Of a DNA stretch of 41,660 nucleotides, positions 14,353 through 22,902 are shown one piece after another. This DNA comes from a virus: positions 1 to 41,660 of the IMG/VR virus record IMGVR_UViG_3300049911_000020; one strand, 5' to 3'. The translations under genes and the position numbers were made by a program. Position 1 is the first letter of the stretch; each line of letters opens with the position of its first letter. Below the pieces are notes generated by a model, which was not told the DNA's origin, did no database searches, and saw only the letters and a list, made by a program, of their open reading frames with translations.

Positions 14353-14571
14353 ATGGTTGAACCGGGAAACGGACAGGACCGGACTCCCGTTGAGATCCCA
14401 CGGATCGTCATCACGCTGACATTTCAGCAGGGGCAGTTGCAAGTTCACGGCCCCCTACATGACAAAATTTTCATGTACGGAGTGCTGGAGTTGGCCAAGC
14501 AGATTGTGGCTCAGCAACCGAACGAACCCGCACGAGTTATCGTGCCTGCAATCGGGGTGAAGGTGCAATGA
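14353..14571 (+). CDS. Small hypothetical protein, head region
   Basis: The product has 72 residues from ATG 14353, where AAGGAGAG is a good ribosome site; an earlier in-frame ATG overlaps the nuclease gene and is less likely. It has the strand pattern IVITLTFQQGQLQVHG followed by a helix (ELAKQIVAQQ) and a final strand (RVIVPAIGVKV). The function is unknown. It overlaps the next gene by four bases. Confidence 0.6.
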   Translation: MVEPGNGQDRTPVEIPRIVITLTFQQGQLQVHGPLHDKIFMYGVLELAKQIVAQQPNEPARVIVPAIGVKVQ

Positions 14572-14852
14572 TCAGGCCGTTTGACCCGACCGCGCCGCTG
14601 GAGGCCCCCGAGCCCCGGCAAATCTCCGATTCCGACGCCAAGGTCTTGTCGGCCTACGAGACCCTCTTCGTCCTGGGCCACGAGGCCAGTGTGAAGCTCG
14701 TGATGACCGACCTCATGCGCCACAGCCGCTTCAACGCGACGGTGCGCGAGGACTTGGATTTTGTCGAGGGGCAACGCGACGTGATCCGCTATCTCTTGCG
14801 GAAACTGCAAGACGTGAAGGACGGAAAGCACAGAGGAGTGTCCAATGTCTGA
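14568..14852 (+). CDS. Bbp19-like small head-region protein
   Basis: The product has 94 residues. The core YETLFVLGHEASVKLVMTDL... FNATVREDLDFVEGQRDVIRYLLRKL resembles the short Bbp19-type domain, known beside portal and scaffold genes in Bordetella phage BPP-1 relatives. Its hallmarks are a leading aromatic strand, a middle helix, then E-G-x-R and a terminal helix. The role is not established; the position implies an assembly function. It overlaps the scaffold gene by eight bases. Confidence 0.55.
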   Translation: MIRPFDPTAPLEAPEPRQISDSDAKVLSAYETLFVLGHEASVKLVMTDLMRHSRFNATVREDLDFVEGQRDVIRYLLRKLQDVKDGKHRGVSNV

Positions 14853-15720
14853 TCCTGTGGTAGCGGCAGAGCCCGTAGTCAATCCGATTGTTGCGCCTGT
14901 GGTTACATCGGCAGCGCCCGTTGCTCCCGACTGGGCGACCGTGCGTGCCTCGTTGCCCGATGAGATCAAAGGCAACAAGGGCCTGGACAAGTTCAAGGAT
15001 CTTCCATCCCTCGTCACCTCATACTTCACGATGGAGAAAGCCTACAGTACCAAGATGGAAGGCATGGTGAAGGTGCCGAAAGATGGCGACCCGCCCGACG
15101 TGGTGTCCGCTTATCACAAGGCTATCGGCGTGCCGGAGGACCCCACGAAGTATGTAGTCGAGGTGCCAGAGGACCAGAAGCACCTTGTCCCGGATGCCTC
15201 TCTCGGGGAATACAAGGTACTTTTCCATAACCTCGGCATCCCGAATGCCACGGCTCAGAAGTTAGTGCAGGGCTATGCCGAACTCCTTCAGGGCAACTTG
15301 ACCAAACTCTACGAGAAGTTCGGCGCGGAGATTAAGGATCTGGAGAACGAGTGGGGTCCGGCTACCTTCAATCGCCGAAGTGCCCTCGCCAAGCAGGCCA
15401 TCGAGACCATCGCCCTGGGCGAAGGGGGCCTCGGCCAGGAATGGCTGGACCAGTTCAAGCAGCAGATCGTGAATACCCCGCTGGGGAATAGCCCCGTCCT
15501 CTTCAAACTCGCGGCGTGGCTCGGCGAGCAGTTCATCGAGGACGGACACATTGATGCGAAGATACTTTCAGCGCCAACTCCTGAAGCCCTGAATGCGAGA
15601 AAGGCGCAAATCGAAGCCGACCCTGATTACATGAGTTTGGCCAACCCGACGAAGCACACGGCGCTGGTGAATGAACGCAAGGATATCATCGACCGGCTCA
15701 ACCCTGTGCGGATGGGGTAG
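14845..15720 (+). CDS. Probable scaffolding protein
   Basis: The product has 291 residues and lies directly before the major capsid gene, the standard place for a scaffold. The N-terminus is Ala/Val/Pro-rich and disordered. Then LPDEIKGNKGLDKFKDLPSL and KVPKDGDPPDVVSAYHKAIG follow, motifs often seen in podovirus scaffolds, and long charged helices to the C-terminus. Scaffolds shape the prohead and leave before DNA entry. GAGGAG precedes the start. Confidence 0.75.
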   Translation: MSDPVVAAEPVVNPIVAPVVTSAAPVAPDWATVRASLPDEIKGNKGLDKFKDLPSLVTSYFTMEKAYSTKMEGMVKVPKDGDPPDVVSAYHKAIGVPEDPTKYVVEVPEDQKHLVPDASLGEYKVLFHNLGIPNATAQKLVQGYAELLQGNLTKLYEKFGAEIKDLENEWGPATFNRRSALAKQAIETIALGEGGLGQEWLDQFKQQIVNTPLGNSPVLFKLAAWLGEQFIEDGHIDAKILSAPTPEALNARKAQIEADPDYMSLANPTKHTALVNERKDIIDRLNPVRMG

Positions 15721-15864
15721 TTCGTCAACCTGCCGGGCAATCTGAAAGGACCCGGTGGCTTCGCGGAAAGGCGCGACGAGGGACCCCGATGGGTCAAGGA
15801 AGGTCCGCGGTGCGGGCAACCTCCCGACACAGCAAACGCTTGATGTGCAGGGAGGACCCACGCC
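15721..15864 (+). other. 144-base leader before the capsid gene
   Basis: This gap is unusually long for the operon. It holds a perfect short hairpin, GACCC-CGAT-GGGTC (15782-15795), without a run of T, and ends in a ribosome site (AGGGAGGA). No convincing promoter boxes are visible. It may stabilise or tune the capsid message. Confidence 0.4.
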
Positions 15865-16788
15865 ATGCCAGACAGTGCATCCAATGTTCTGATTAAGGCT
15901 TACACGGACACCATGCTCATGCGGGCGCAACAGAAGGAGTCGCGCACGCGAGACTGGTGTGAGATCAAAGACGGCGTTAGAGGAGAATCCATCTCCTTTG
16001 ACCGCGTTGGTTTGGTCGAGATGACCGCCAAGCCGTCTCGGTTCCCGCCGACCCCCACCTCCGATCCCAACATGGAACGCCGGTGGGCGCAACTCGCCAC
16101 CTACCAGAACGGCATCCCCATCGACCGGGACGACATCCAGGCGATGGCCTACGATCCCATGAACAAGTTCACGTCCGCGCAGGCGGCTGCCGTGGGCCGG
16201 CAGTGGGATCGGCTCGTCCTTGGGGCGTCCCTCGGAACGGCTGTCACGGGCCGCGTGGGGGAAGTCGGCGCGAGCCTTACCGGGGCCACCGGCACCGAGA
16301 CTTGGCCCGTCACCGACCGCTTCAGCGTCTCGCACGTGATCACTGAGACGGGGACGGTAGGACTCACACCGACCAAGGTACGGCAGACGAAGCAAATGAT
16401 GGACGCGCTCCAGTGTGAGAACGACCGAGTGTTCTTCATCGACTCCTACGGTCTGTACCATCTGCTCGGGACCGTGGAGTACGCCAGCCAGGACTACAAC
16501 ACCCTCAAGCCTCTGGTCGATGGGGCTCTGGCGGTGAGGTGGATGGGCTTTGAGTGGCGCATGGTAGATCAAAGCCTGATGAAGATGGGTGCCGTGTACA
16601 CGAGCGTCCTGTCCGCCGTCGCCATGGTCCGGGGTGCAGTCGGCCTCGGCATCAGTCTCGACAAGTTCGTGCGGATCAGTGAGCGAGCCGACCGCTCCTA
16701 CGAGTGGGAAAGCTACGTTGAGATGGGGGGCGGAGCGGTTCGCATCGACGGTGAACGCATCGTCGAGTGTCAGTACTACGCGGGATAG
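15865..16788 (+). CDS. Major capsid protein
   Basis: The product has 307 residues and follows the scaffold. The sequence fits HK97-fold capsid proteins of the podovirus type: an N-terminal arm (NVLIKAYTDTMLMRAQQKESRTRDW), the early beta region with FDRVGLVEMT and FPPTPTSDPNMERR, RDDIQAMAYDPMNKFTSAQ, and a late domain with FFIDSYGLYHLLG, PLVDGALAVRWMGFEWRM and the closing VRIDGERIVECQ strand. Several hundred copies would form the head shell. AGGGAGGA precedes ATG 15865. Confidence 0.85.
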   Translation: MPDSASNVLIKAYTDTMLMRAQQKESRTRDWCEIKDGVRGESISFDRVGLVEMTAKPSRFPPTPTSDPNMERRWAQLATYQNGIPIDRDDIQAMAYDPMNKFTSAQAAAVGRQWDRLVLGASLGTAVTGRVGEVGASLTGATGTETWPVTDRFSVSHVITETGTVGLTPTKVRQTKQMMDALQCENDRVFFIDSYGLYHLLGTVEYASQDYNTLKPLVDGALAVRWMGFEWRMVDQSLMKMGAVYTSVLSAVAMVRGAVGLGISLDKFVRISERADRSYEWESYVEMGGGAVRIDGERIVECQYYAG

Positions 16789-16831
16789 TCCCCTGACGAT
16801 CCCCTAACCTCGAACATAGAGGAGAATGCAC

Positions 16832-17320
16832 ATGGCAGCAGCATCGCAGTATAGCACCGAATACACAGTCGAGAAGGCGGCGCCAGCGATTGTGAAGCAG
16901 GCCACCTCGGAACTGTCAGTATTCGCCTTGAAGTTCACCGTGCCAGCCCTCACCGTTTCAGTCGCCGCAACGTATTCGCTGTACCTGCGGCGACTCCCAG
17001 CCGGCAAGGTCTGGTTCTTCCCGCTGAAGTCTCGCATTCGCTGGTCGGCGGGAGGGTCATCGCAGACGTTCGACATTGGGTACGGAGCGTACTACGACTA
17101 CACCAATACCCTCGTCGCGGCGTCGCTGGCCAAGTACGACAACGACGTGGACAGTTCTTCTGCTGGGGCAGCGTATCTGGGCAGCGACTACACGGACACC
17201 ACGGGCGAGTACGACGAGTTCTTCAGCAGGGATGGGGTCGACATCCAGCTGTTGATTAACACGACTGATGCGCCTGTGGGGCAGAGCTTCGAGGGAACGC
17301 TCTGGATCGCTCGACCGTAG
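16832..17320 (+). CDS. Probable head decoration or cement protein
   Basis: The product has 162 residues; ATG 16832 is preferred over ATG 16826 because AGAGGAG is correctly spaced only for it. It is beta-rich (ELSVFALKFTVPALTVSVAATYSLYL, KVWFFPLKSRIRW) with a Tyr/Asp-rich middle (GAYYDYTNTLVAASLAKYD). Its place right after the capsid and its strand content suit a capsid-bound accessory protein. No catalytic residues are apparent. A perfect 9-bp hairpin lies after the stop. Confidence 0.65.
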   Translation: MAAASQYSTEYTVEKAAPAIVKQATSELSVFALKFTVPALTVSVAATYSLYLRRLPAGKVWFFPLKSRIRWSAGGSSQTFDIGYGAYYDYTNTLVAASLAKYDNDVDSSSAGAAYLGSDYTDTTGEYDEFFSRDGVDIQLLINTTDAPVGQSFEGTLWIARP

Positions 17321-17338
17321 CGTAACGGACACCTATCC

Positions 17339-17363
17339 GGGGAGGGTGCCCCTGACCCTCCCC
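17339..17363 (+). terminator. GC hairpin after the capsid/decoration genes
   Basis: GGGGAGGGT pairs perfectly with ACCCTCCCC around a seven-base loop. No T-run follows, so it is either a weak terminator, an RNA-stabilising end for the abundant capsid message, or a processing site. It sits 14 bases before the GTG of a Sec-signal protein gene. Confidence 0.6.
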
Positions 17364-17377
17364 TACGGAGGATTTCT

Positions 17378-18097
17378 GTGAAGAAGATTCGATTTTTGAA
17401 GGCACTGGGAGTTGCCCTAGCGTCCATCCTGATCGTCTCAGGGGCGCTCTGGGCTACGAGCAACACTTGGAGTTACCCCGTTCCCACCTTGGGCGGGCTG
17501 GTAGCAAACGACCTGATCTACGCCAAGGATGCGAGCCATCTCAGCAACATCACGGGCCTCACTTTGGGTTCGACAAGCGGGGGCTCTATCACCCTCAACT
17601 CGCGGACCTTCTTGAATACGACCGGGACCATCTACGGCTTTCAGACGAAACCCGCCGCAGGTGCCGCCGGTGCGTCAGTTACTGGTGCCGAGTTCTCTCC
17701 TCGTTTCCTCGCTACCTTTGGTGGAGTCAACCTCATTGGCATCCAAGTTGACCCCATTTTGAAGGCCGGCGCAGGAACACTCACCGGAGACTTTCGAGGC
17801 ATTGAGGTCAATATCGGCGACGAATACAGTTCCAGTCGAACCGTGAGTGGGCGCACGGCGGCCATCCAAATCTACCACGGTTTCAACGGCACGCTTACAG
17901 GCGGCAGTTTCGGTATTGCGATGGATGCCGCTGGTGGTAGCAAACCATACACCGCAGCATTCAGGTTTGATGTTCAGGCTGGGCTTGCCGGTGCGACTGG
18001 TGGAACAACGTCTGTTGCCAGCGTCTGTGGTGGCGGATACATCCGAGCACAAATTGCTAGTGTCGTCGGGTACATTCCGGTTTGTGTAAGTCCGTAG
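17378..18097 (+). CDS. Sec-signal protein with fibre-like beta repeats
   Basis: The product has 239 residues starting at GTG 17378 after GGAGG. The N-terminus KKIRFLKALGVALASILIVSGALWATS is a clear signal peptide or single membrane anchor. The remainder is Gly/Thr/Ser-rich short strands (LTLGSTSGGSITLNS, GFQTKPAAGAAGA, LIGIQVDPILKAGAG, TLTGDFRGIEVNIGD), as in trimeric fibre tips or surface adhesins. Two Cys near the C-terminus could form a disulphide in the periplasm. GC hairpins flank the gene on both sides, unlike its neighbours. It may be a virion fibre or a protein exported from infected or lysogenic cells. Confidence 0.68.
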   Translation: MKKIRFLKALGVALASILIVSGALWATSNTWSYPVPTLGGLVANDLIYAKDASHLSNITGLTLGSTSGGSITLNSRTFLNTTGTIYGFQTKPAAGAAGASVTGAEFSPRFLATFGGVNLIGIQVDPILKAGAGTLTGDFRGIEVNIGDEYSSSRTVSGRTAAIQIYHGFNGTLTGGSFGIAMDAAGGSKPYTAAFRFDVQAGLAGATGGTTSVASVCGGGYIRAQIASVVGYIPVCVSP

Positions 18098-18108
18098 TTC
18101 ACCAGGAG

Positions 18109-18133
18109 GGGCGGCGGCAATCCCGCGCCGCCC
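18109..18133 (+). terminator. GC hairpin after the Sec-signal gene
   Basis: GGGCGGCG pairs perfectly with CGCCGCCC around a nine-base loop and is followed only by TT. Together with 17339-17363 it brackets the 17378 gene. It may be a weak terminator or mark the edge of an inserted cassette. Confidence 0.55.
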
Positions 18134-18147
18134 TTCAAGAGGGCGGG

Positions 18148-18309
18148 ATGTCCAAAACCACCGAACACCTTCTCCAGATCGCCGCCTTGGTTGTCATTCT
18201 CTACTTCGGCTGGGTCTGGATCGAGAAAGCGATCCTGCTTCCGTACCAGTTGCATGATCGCGCAGTCCAGGCCGAACAGGCATTGGCGAAGTGCCAAGCC
18301 CCGAAATAA
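18148..18309 (+). CDS. Small single-membrane-helix protein
   Basis: The product has 53 residues from ATG 18148. After MSKTTEHLLQ comes a hydrophobic helix IAALVVILYFGWVWIEKAILL, then a polar amphipathic tail with one Cys. The plan resembles small phage membrane proteins such as the Rz/spanin-type or tail-associated anchors, but no family is recognised. It follows the hairpin and precedes the tail genes. Confidence 0.6.
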   Translation: MSKTTEHLLQIAALVVILYFGWVWIEKAILLPYQLHDRAVQAEQALAKCQAPK

Positions 18310-18318
18310 GGTGACACG

Positions 18319-18582
18319 ATGCTGCTGACACTTCCGAATCCGCTCGGGACACTCGCAAAGGACAGCCACGTCCTGATGCAGTATTACGTCGCGCTGGAGA
18401 ATGACACGACGCTGACCATTACCATTCCCAAGCCAGGAATGGACTGGTGGTTGCCGTTCCCGCTGCCGAGTTGGAACACGGGATTTTACTTCATCTCCCA
18501 ACTGAAGACCGGGTGCGTGCTCGGATACACCACGCCCTGCCCGGCAGGCGGGGGAGAGGTGCTGGTAGCGATCTTTCACTAG
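18319..18582 (+). CDS. Small beta-rich hypothetical protein
   Basis: The product has 87 residues. It is a strand-rich sequence with aromatic clusters (GMDWWLPFPLPSWNTGFYF) and two Cys near the end (GCVLGYTTPC) that could form a disulphide. No family is recognised. It stands nine bases from both neighbours in the tail module. Confidence 0.6.
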   Translation: MLLTLPNPLGTLAKDSHVLMQYYVALENDTTLTITIPKPGMDWWLPFPLPSWNTGFYFISQLKTGCVLGYTTPCPAGGGEVLVAIFH

Positions 18583-18591
18583 GAGAGGCCG

Positions 18592-18972
18592 ATGGGACTT
18601 GAGGCACTGTATATGCCGTTTGTGACTACGGCTTTTGCTGAAGGGGCGGGAGCCGGGGTGGCTGGTTCAGCATTCAGTTCAACTTTGGCTGCTGGAGCGG
18701 GGGCCACCACCGTAACCGGACTAAGCACTCTCGGGGCAGCCGTTGCCGGCGGGGTTGTCTCTGCCGGCGTCTCGGCTGGACTGGCCGCCGCCATGAAGCC
18801 GAAGATTCCCGGCCCGCCGAGCCTAGCCCCGACGAGTGACGACGCGAGGATGGCTGCCGCCGCCGCGATGAAGATGCGGGGGAAGCGTGGGCGGGAGTCC
18901 ACGATCCTGAGCGGGGTCGCCTCTCCTAGCGGCCCAGCGGCAAACCCGGTCAAGAACGTCTTGGGGTTATAA
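18592..18972 (+). CDS. Ala/Gly-rich hydrophobic virion protein with RGRxSTIL tail
   Basis: The product has 126 residues. The first 80 are Ala/Gly/Thr-rich and could cross a membrane (LGAAVAGGVVSAGVSAGLAAAM). The C-terminus has KRGRESTILSG...LGL, a short signature seen near tail genes of many podoviruses and siphoviruses. Such proteins are small structural components of unknown detail. AGGAGAGG precedes the start; the next gene begins one base after the stop. Confidence 0.62.
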   Translation: MGLEALYMPFVTTAFAEGAGAGVAGSAFSSTLAAGAGATTVTGLSTLGAAVAGGVVSAGVSAGLAAAMKPKIPGPPSLAPTSDDARMAAAAAMKMRGKRGRESTILSGVASPSGPAANPVKNVLGL

Positions 18973-18973
18973 C

Positions 18974-19762
18974 ATGACAACTCCGGTGGAGATCTGCAAC
19001 AAGGCCCTGCGGATTATCGGGGTCGCGCCTATCACCACGCTTGGGGCGGACGGCACACCCCAAGATGTCCTGATGAACGACATCTACGCGGAGAAATGGC
19101 GCAAGGTCTTTCGGGACGCCGGAGTCAATACCACGCGGGCCAGAGTGCAGCTCAAGTACACGACGATGGCGCTTGCTCTGAGCAGCGTTGCGGTCGGGAC
19201 GGGCATCACGGCCACGGCGGCATTGGCATTCTTCAATGTGAATGATGTGGGATCGCACATCAAGGAGCTGGGGGCCGGCGCTACAGGCATCGCGGAAATC
19301 ACCGCGTACACATCCCCCACGGTCGTCACGATCTCCAACACGACCGCCTGGCACGGCACCTCGCCTGTCGCCTTGAACGGCTGGTATCTGAGCCCACTGG
19401 GTTCGGGCATGGAGTATGTCTATCAGTTGCCGACCGGGTACATCTCGGCCATCGAGATGGATGACGCCAGGCAGACCTACCTGATCGAGGGCCAGCGGAT
19501 ACTCAGCAATGGTCCAGGCTCCATCCTGCACTTCCATTGGTATGACGACAATCCCGACCACTGGGACGACGATATTCGGGAAGCGGTCATAGGGAAGTTG
19601 GCCGTGGAGGCGGCGTGGCCACTGACCCGGAGCAAGACGGCGGTGGAACTCGCCCTGAACTACTCCGAGAGGGCCATGCGGGCGGCGCGGGGGGCGTCCA
19701 AGGCCGAGACGCAGCCTGAACGACGTGTGCCGCGTAGCATCCTGCGGGACGTGCGATACTGA
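18974..19762 (+). CDS. Tail tubular protein A-like adaptor
   Basis: The product has 262 residues. The opening TTPVEICNKALRIIGVAPITTLGADG... and ... LMNDIYAEKWRKVFRDAGVN is the usual N-terminus of T7 gp11-like adaptors that join the portal ring to the tail nozzle. An unusual strand-rich insert (residues about 65-130) separates it from the C-terminal part ILHFHWYDDNPDHWDDDIREAVIGKLAVEAAWPLTRS, which is also typical of the family. Its stop overlaps the next start. Confidence 0.82.
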   Translation: MTTPVEICNKALRIIGVAPITTLGADGTPQDVLMNDIYAEKWRKVFRDAGVNTTRARVQLKYTTMALALSSVAVGTGITATAALAFFNVNDVGSHIKELGAGATGIAEITAYTSPTVVTISNTTAWHGTSPVALNGWYLSPLGSGMEYVYQLPTGYISAIEMDDARQTYLIEGQRILSNGPGSILHFHWYDDNPDHWDDDIREAVIGKLAVEAAWPLTRSKTAVELALNYSERAMRAARGASKAETQPERRVPRSILRDVRY

Positions 19763-22056
19763 TGGCTGAAACGCGGACAATCCAGAACAGCTTCAACACG
19801 GGCGAAGTCTCGCCGATGATCGGCGGTCGTACCGATCAGCAGCGGTACTTCAACTCCTGCCGCACACTGGAGAACTTCGTCCCGCTCATTCAGGGCGGTG
19901 TGCGCCGACGCGGAGGGATGGCGTATGCCGGGGCGGCCAAGGCTGTCGCGTACCTCATCCCGTTCATCTTCTCCCGAACGGATGTCTATGTCTTGGAGTT
20001 CACGGATAAGATCATTCGCTTCTGGAAGTACGACGCATACGGAAACCCGTCTCAAATCCCTGACAGCATAACACCGCTGGAAGTTGTGACGACCTACACG
20101 CTGGCCGAGTTACCCTCCGTTGTCGTCAAGCAATCAGCGGATGTCCTCTTTATCGTGCATCCCGCGCATGCCCCGGCGAAACTCAGCCGGATCACTGAAA
20201 CATCGTGGACGCTCTCGGACATCATCTTTGATCCCCCGCCGACCTACGAGCCGGACACGGACCTTGCGACGACGCTCTACGCCTCGGCGGCCACTGGCAC
20301 CGGCGTAACGTTCACAGCGGGAGCAGGTGTCTTTCTCGAGGGGGACGTGGGGCGGCATATTATCGGCTATGACGGAGCCGAGGCCATCATTACGGCCTAC
20401 ACGTCAGATACCGAGATGGTCGGAGACATCCTGTCCGGCAGTTTCCCACTTGTGGCGAGTCCCTACTCCTCCGGCCAATGGTGGCTGGATGGGAGCCCCG
20501 TTGTCGAGTGTACCGTCAACAAACCGGGGCCGAAGGGCGCCTACGTCTTGCTGCAACTCATTGCCCCCGCTACGGACGGCTTTAGAGTGGGGGATGTGGG
20601 CAAATACGTTCAGATTCTCGGCGGCACAATTAAGTTGACCGTGTACATCGATGCCCAGCACATGGGGGGCATCGTGGTCTCGTTCTTGTCCACCTGGAAC
20701 GCTACCATCAATTATGCCTATGGCGGGGCATGGACGATGGAGGTGGAGACGTGGACCTCCGCCCGGGGCTATCCCTCCTGCCTCACGCTCGGGGAACAGC
20801 GGGCGATCTACGGGGGGGCGGCGGCAGAACCGGATACTATTCGAGGGACGGACATCGCCGACTATTACGGCTTCCCGCCGGGCACGAATGATGACGATGC
20901 CTTGGCTTATGTATTGGCCTCCGAGGAAGTCAACATCTTGTCGTGGCTCTACTACTGGAAGGGACTCGCCTGCGGGACGCTCGGGAGTGAGTTCACGATC
21001 ATGGGGGCTTCCGGTGGCCCGCTTGTGCCGTCCGGTGCCTCGGGCGGAACCGTAATGACGCCCCAGACCACCTATGGCTCCGAGCCCATGCAGCCTGATA
21101 AGGTGGAGGACGCGTTGCTCTTTGTCGAACGGGGGGGCCGCAAAGTTCGGGAGTTCATTTACGACAGCCGCATGGACAGCTTTCGGGCGTTCGACCTGTC
21201 GGCCTTCGCGGATCATCTGACCTGGACGTACCCCTTTGTGAAGAGCACCTACCAGAAGACGCCCTATCAACTCGTATGGTACATGCGCTCGGATGGGTCC
21301 CTTTGTACCCTTGCGTACAGCCGCGAGAACGAGATGACGGGGTGGGCGAGGCAGACAACGGCTACGGCTGCGGGCGCAAGCGTTGTAGTGTCAGCCTGCT
21401 GCATCCCGAATCCCGTCAAGAAGCGGGACGATCTCTGGCTGTCCATCACGCGGGTCATTGGCGTAAGCACTGTCCACACCATCGAAATTCTGGACTTCGA
21501 CTACCACCTCGACTGCGCGAAGAAATGGACCGGCGCGGCCTCTGCGACCGTGACCGGCCTTGCGCACCTCAACGGGCAATCCTGTCAGATCCGAGGAAAG
21601 GGTGCCGATGGCCTCTGGAGACTCTACCCTCCTCAGACAGTCGCCAGTGCCCACGTCACCGGACTCTCGCCGACTGTTGTTGAGGCGGAGGTCGGGATCG
21701 CCTATACGGCCACGCTGGTCACAAATCGCCTGGAGATTCAGGGCAAGGGAACGCTCCAGGGCCGCATCGTTGGCATCGGCACGATAACGCTCCGGTGCTT
21801 CGATACGCCGTGCCTGAAGATAGGAAGCGTGCGGTACAAAGGCGGGAACCAGCAGGGCATGGCAGCGGGGTACGTCCCGGCGTCCGTGTACGTGATCCCG
21901 ACCACTACGCAGGCTATCGCCGTCCCTCTCGACGATGGGGATATTGAGGTCTCGAACCAGGGCTACGACCGCTACGGGCGCGTGACGGTGGTGCAGGATT
22001 TACCCATTGAGACGACCATTACGATGATGACCGCCAAGGTGGATGTCGGTGAGTGA
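19762..22056 (+). CDS. Tail tubular protein B-like nozzle protein
   Basis: The product has 764 residues. It opens with IQNSFNTGEVSPMIGGRTD, YFNSCRTLENFVPLIQGGVRRRGG, the hallmark start of the podovirus tail nozzle family, followed by KAVAYLIPFIFSRTDVYVLEF and repeated beta segments. GTVMTPQTTYGSEPMQPDKVEDALLFVERGGRKVREF is typical of its middle. Six copies form the tail tube that opens to eject DNA. It lies directly after the adaptor and overlaps the next gene by 14 bases. Confidence 0.87.
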   Translation: MAETRTIQNSFNTGEVSPMIGGRTDQQRYFNSCRTLENFVPLIQGGVRRRGGMAYAGAAKAVAYLIPFIFSRTDVYVLEFTDKIIRFWKYDAYGNPSQIPDSITPLEVVTTYTLAELPSVVVKQSADVLFIVHPAHAPAKLSRITETSWTLSDIIFDPPPTYEPDTDLATTLYASAATGTGVTFTAGAGVFLEGDVGRHIIGYDGAEAIITAYTSDTEMVGDILSGSFPLVASPYSSGQWWLDGSPVVECTVNKPGPKGAYVLLQLIAPATDGFRVGDVGKYVQILGGTIKLTVYIDAQHMGGIVVSFLSTWNATINYAYGGAWTMEVETWTSARGYPSCLTLGEQRAIYGGAAAEPDTIRGTDIADYYGFPPGTNDDDALAYVLASEEVNILSWLYYWKGLACGTLGSEFTIMGASGGPLVPSGASGGTVMTPQTTYGSEPMQPDKVEDALLFVERGGRKVREFIYDSRMDSFRAFDLSAFADHLTWTYPFVKSTYQKTPYQLVWYMRSDGSLCTLAYSRENEMTGWARQTTATAAGASVVVSACCIPNPVKKRDDLWLSITRVIGVSTVHTIEILDFDYHLDCAKKWTGAASATVTGLAHLNGQSCQIRGKGADGLWRLYPPQTVASAHVTGLSPTVVEAEVGIAYTATLVTNRLEIQGKGTLQGRIVGIGTITLRCFDTPCLKIGSVRYKGGNQQGMAAGYVPASVYVIPTTTQAIAVPLDDGDIEVSNQGYDRYGRVTVVQDLPIETTITMMTAKVDVGE

Positions 22057-22429
22057 GTATTCCGTCCGCCATTTTCAGCCGGCGGATGCCGCAGTCTTCC
22101 CGCGTTTCGCGGAACTCGGGATCATCCCTGAGCGAGTGCCCATGCCAGCTTTCACTGGCCTTGCGGACGGACAGGTGATCGCCTGCGCCGGTATCGTGTC
22201 CTATCCTGAAGGGGTCGGGGAGGCGTGGGCCGCGCTCCGACAGCCCGTGAATGGGCATGCCCGCTGGATCGCCAGAAGCATCCGGGAGTTTGTAGAGGAC
22301 TTGCTGGCGTCGGGACAGTACAAGGCGTTGTTTGCCAGGGAAGGGGCCGAGCGTTTGGTTTTCGAGCGCTGGATGCGGTTTCTTGGCTTCACGTTGTGGG
22401 AACCCGGCATTTATGTGAGGCGAGCATGA
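22043..22429 (+). CDS. T7 gp13-like (DUF2833) small virion protein
   Basis: The product has 128 residues. The sequence has a GNAT-like plan (VRHFQPADAAVFPRFAELGII... LADGQVIACAGIVSYPEGVGEAW... FLGFTLWEPGIYVRR). T7 gp13 and relatives, found after the tail nozzle gene, share this length, order and the terminal L-G-F-x-x-E/W pattern. They help assemble internal virion proteins and probably lack enzyme activity. It overlaps both neighbours by a few bases. Confidence 0.68.
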   Translation: MSVSEYSVRHFQPADAAVFPRFAELGIIPERVPMPAFTGLADGQVIACAGIVSYPEGVGEAWAALRQPVNGHARWIARSIREFVEDLLASGQYKALFAREGAERLVFERWMRFLGFTLWEPGIYVRRA

Positions 22430-22902
22430 GCCTTCAAGCGTTGCTAGGCGGGCAAGCCGTCGCGGGGATGATCGCGCACCTCACGTCGGGATTCATGGGC
22501 CTAGGGGATGCGCTGTCCGCTGGGAAAGACGCCAAGGCAGAGGAGGAACAGGCTAGGGCTTCGGCTGCGCTCGAAGCCGGGCGGATTCGGCAACGGGGCC
22601 GCGAAGTCATGGGTGAGCAGGCGGCTGTGACCGCGAAGTCGGGTCTCTCAGTCGGCGCCGGATCCCCACTACTCGCTCGCCTAGACACTCTCCGCAAGTC
22701 GGAAGAGGATGCCATGATTGCCCGCTGGAAGGGGGATGTCGCCGCCAACACGATTGCGGCGCAGGCGAGCATACGGAAGTCGGCTGGCTACCAGACATTC
22801 TTGTCCGGTATCCTCGGCGCAACGGGGGCTGGGCTGGAATGGGGTAAGGAAAAGGAGAAGTTGCGCCAGAGGGGCCTTCAGCCTATCACAGGGACCACCT
22901 AA
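22426..22902 (+). CDS. Internal virion protein, gp14-like position
   Basis: The product has 158 residues from ATG 22426 (ATGA overlap). A hydrophobic N-terminal stretch (ALLGGQAVAGMIAHLTSGFMGLGDAL) is followed by a long Ala/Glu/Arg helix (AEEEQARASAALEAGRIRQRGREVMGEQ), AKSGLSVGAGSPLL, and further helices, the usual plan of podovirus internal core proteins that form a membrane channel during ejection. The order (after the gp13-like gene, before two large genes) supports the call. Confidence 0.72.
   Translation: MSLQALLGGQAVAGMIAHLTSGFMGLGDALSAGKDAKAEEEQARASAALEAGRIRQRGREVMGEQAAVTAKSGLSVGAGSPLLARLDTLRKSEEDAMIARWKGDVAANTIAAQASIRKSAGYQTFLSGILGATGAGLEWGKEKEKLRQRGLQPITGTT

Noticed and set aside
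15568-16572. 334-residue minus-strand frame across scaffold and capsid
   Set aside because: It spans two well supported plus genes and has no motif.
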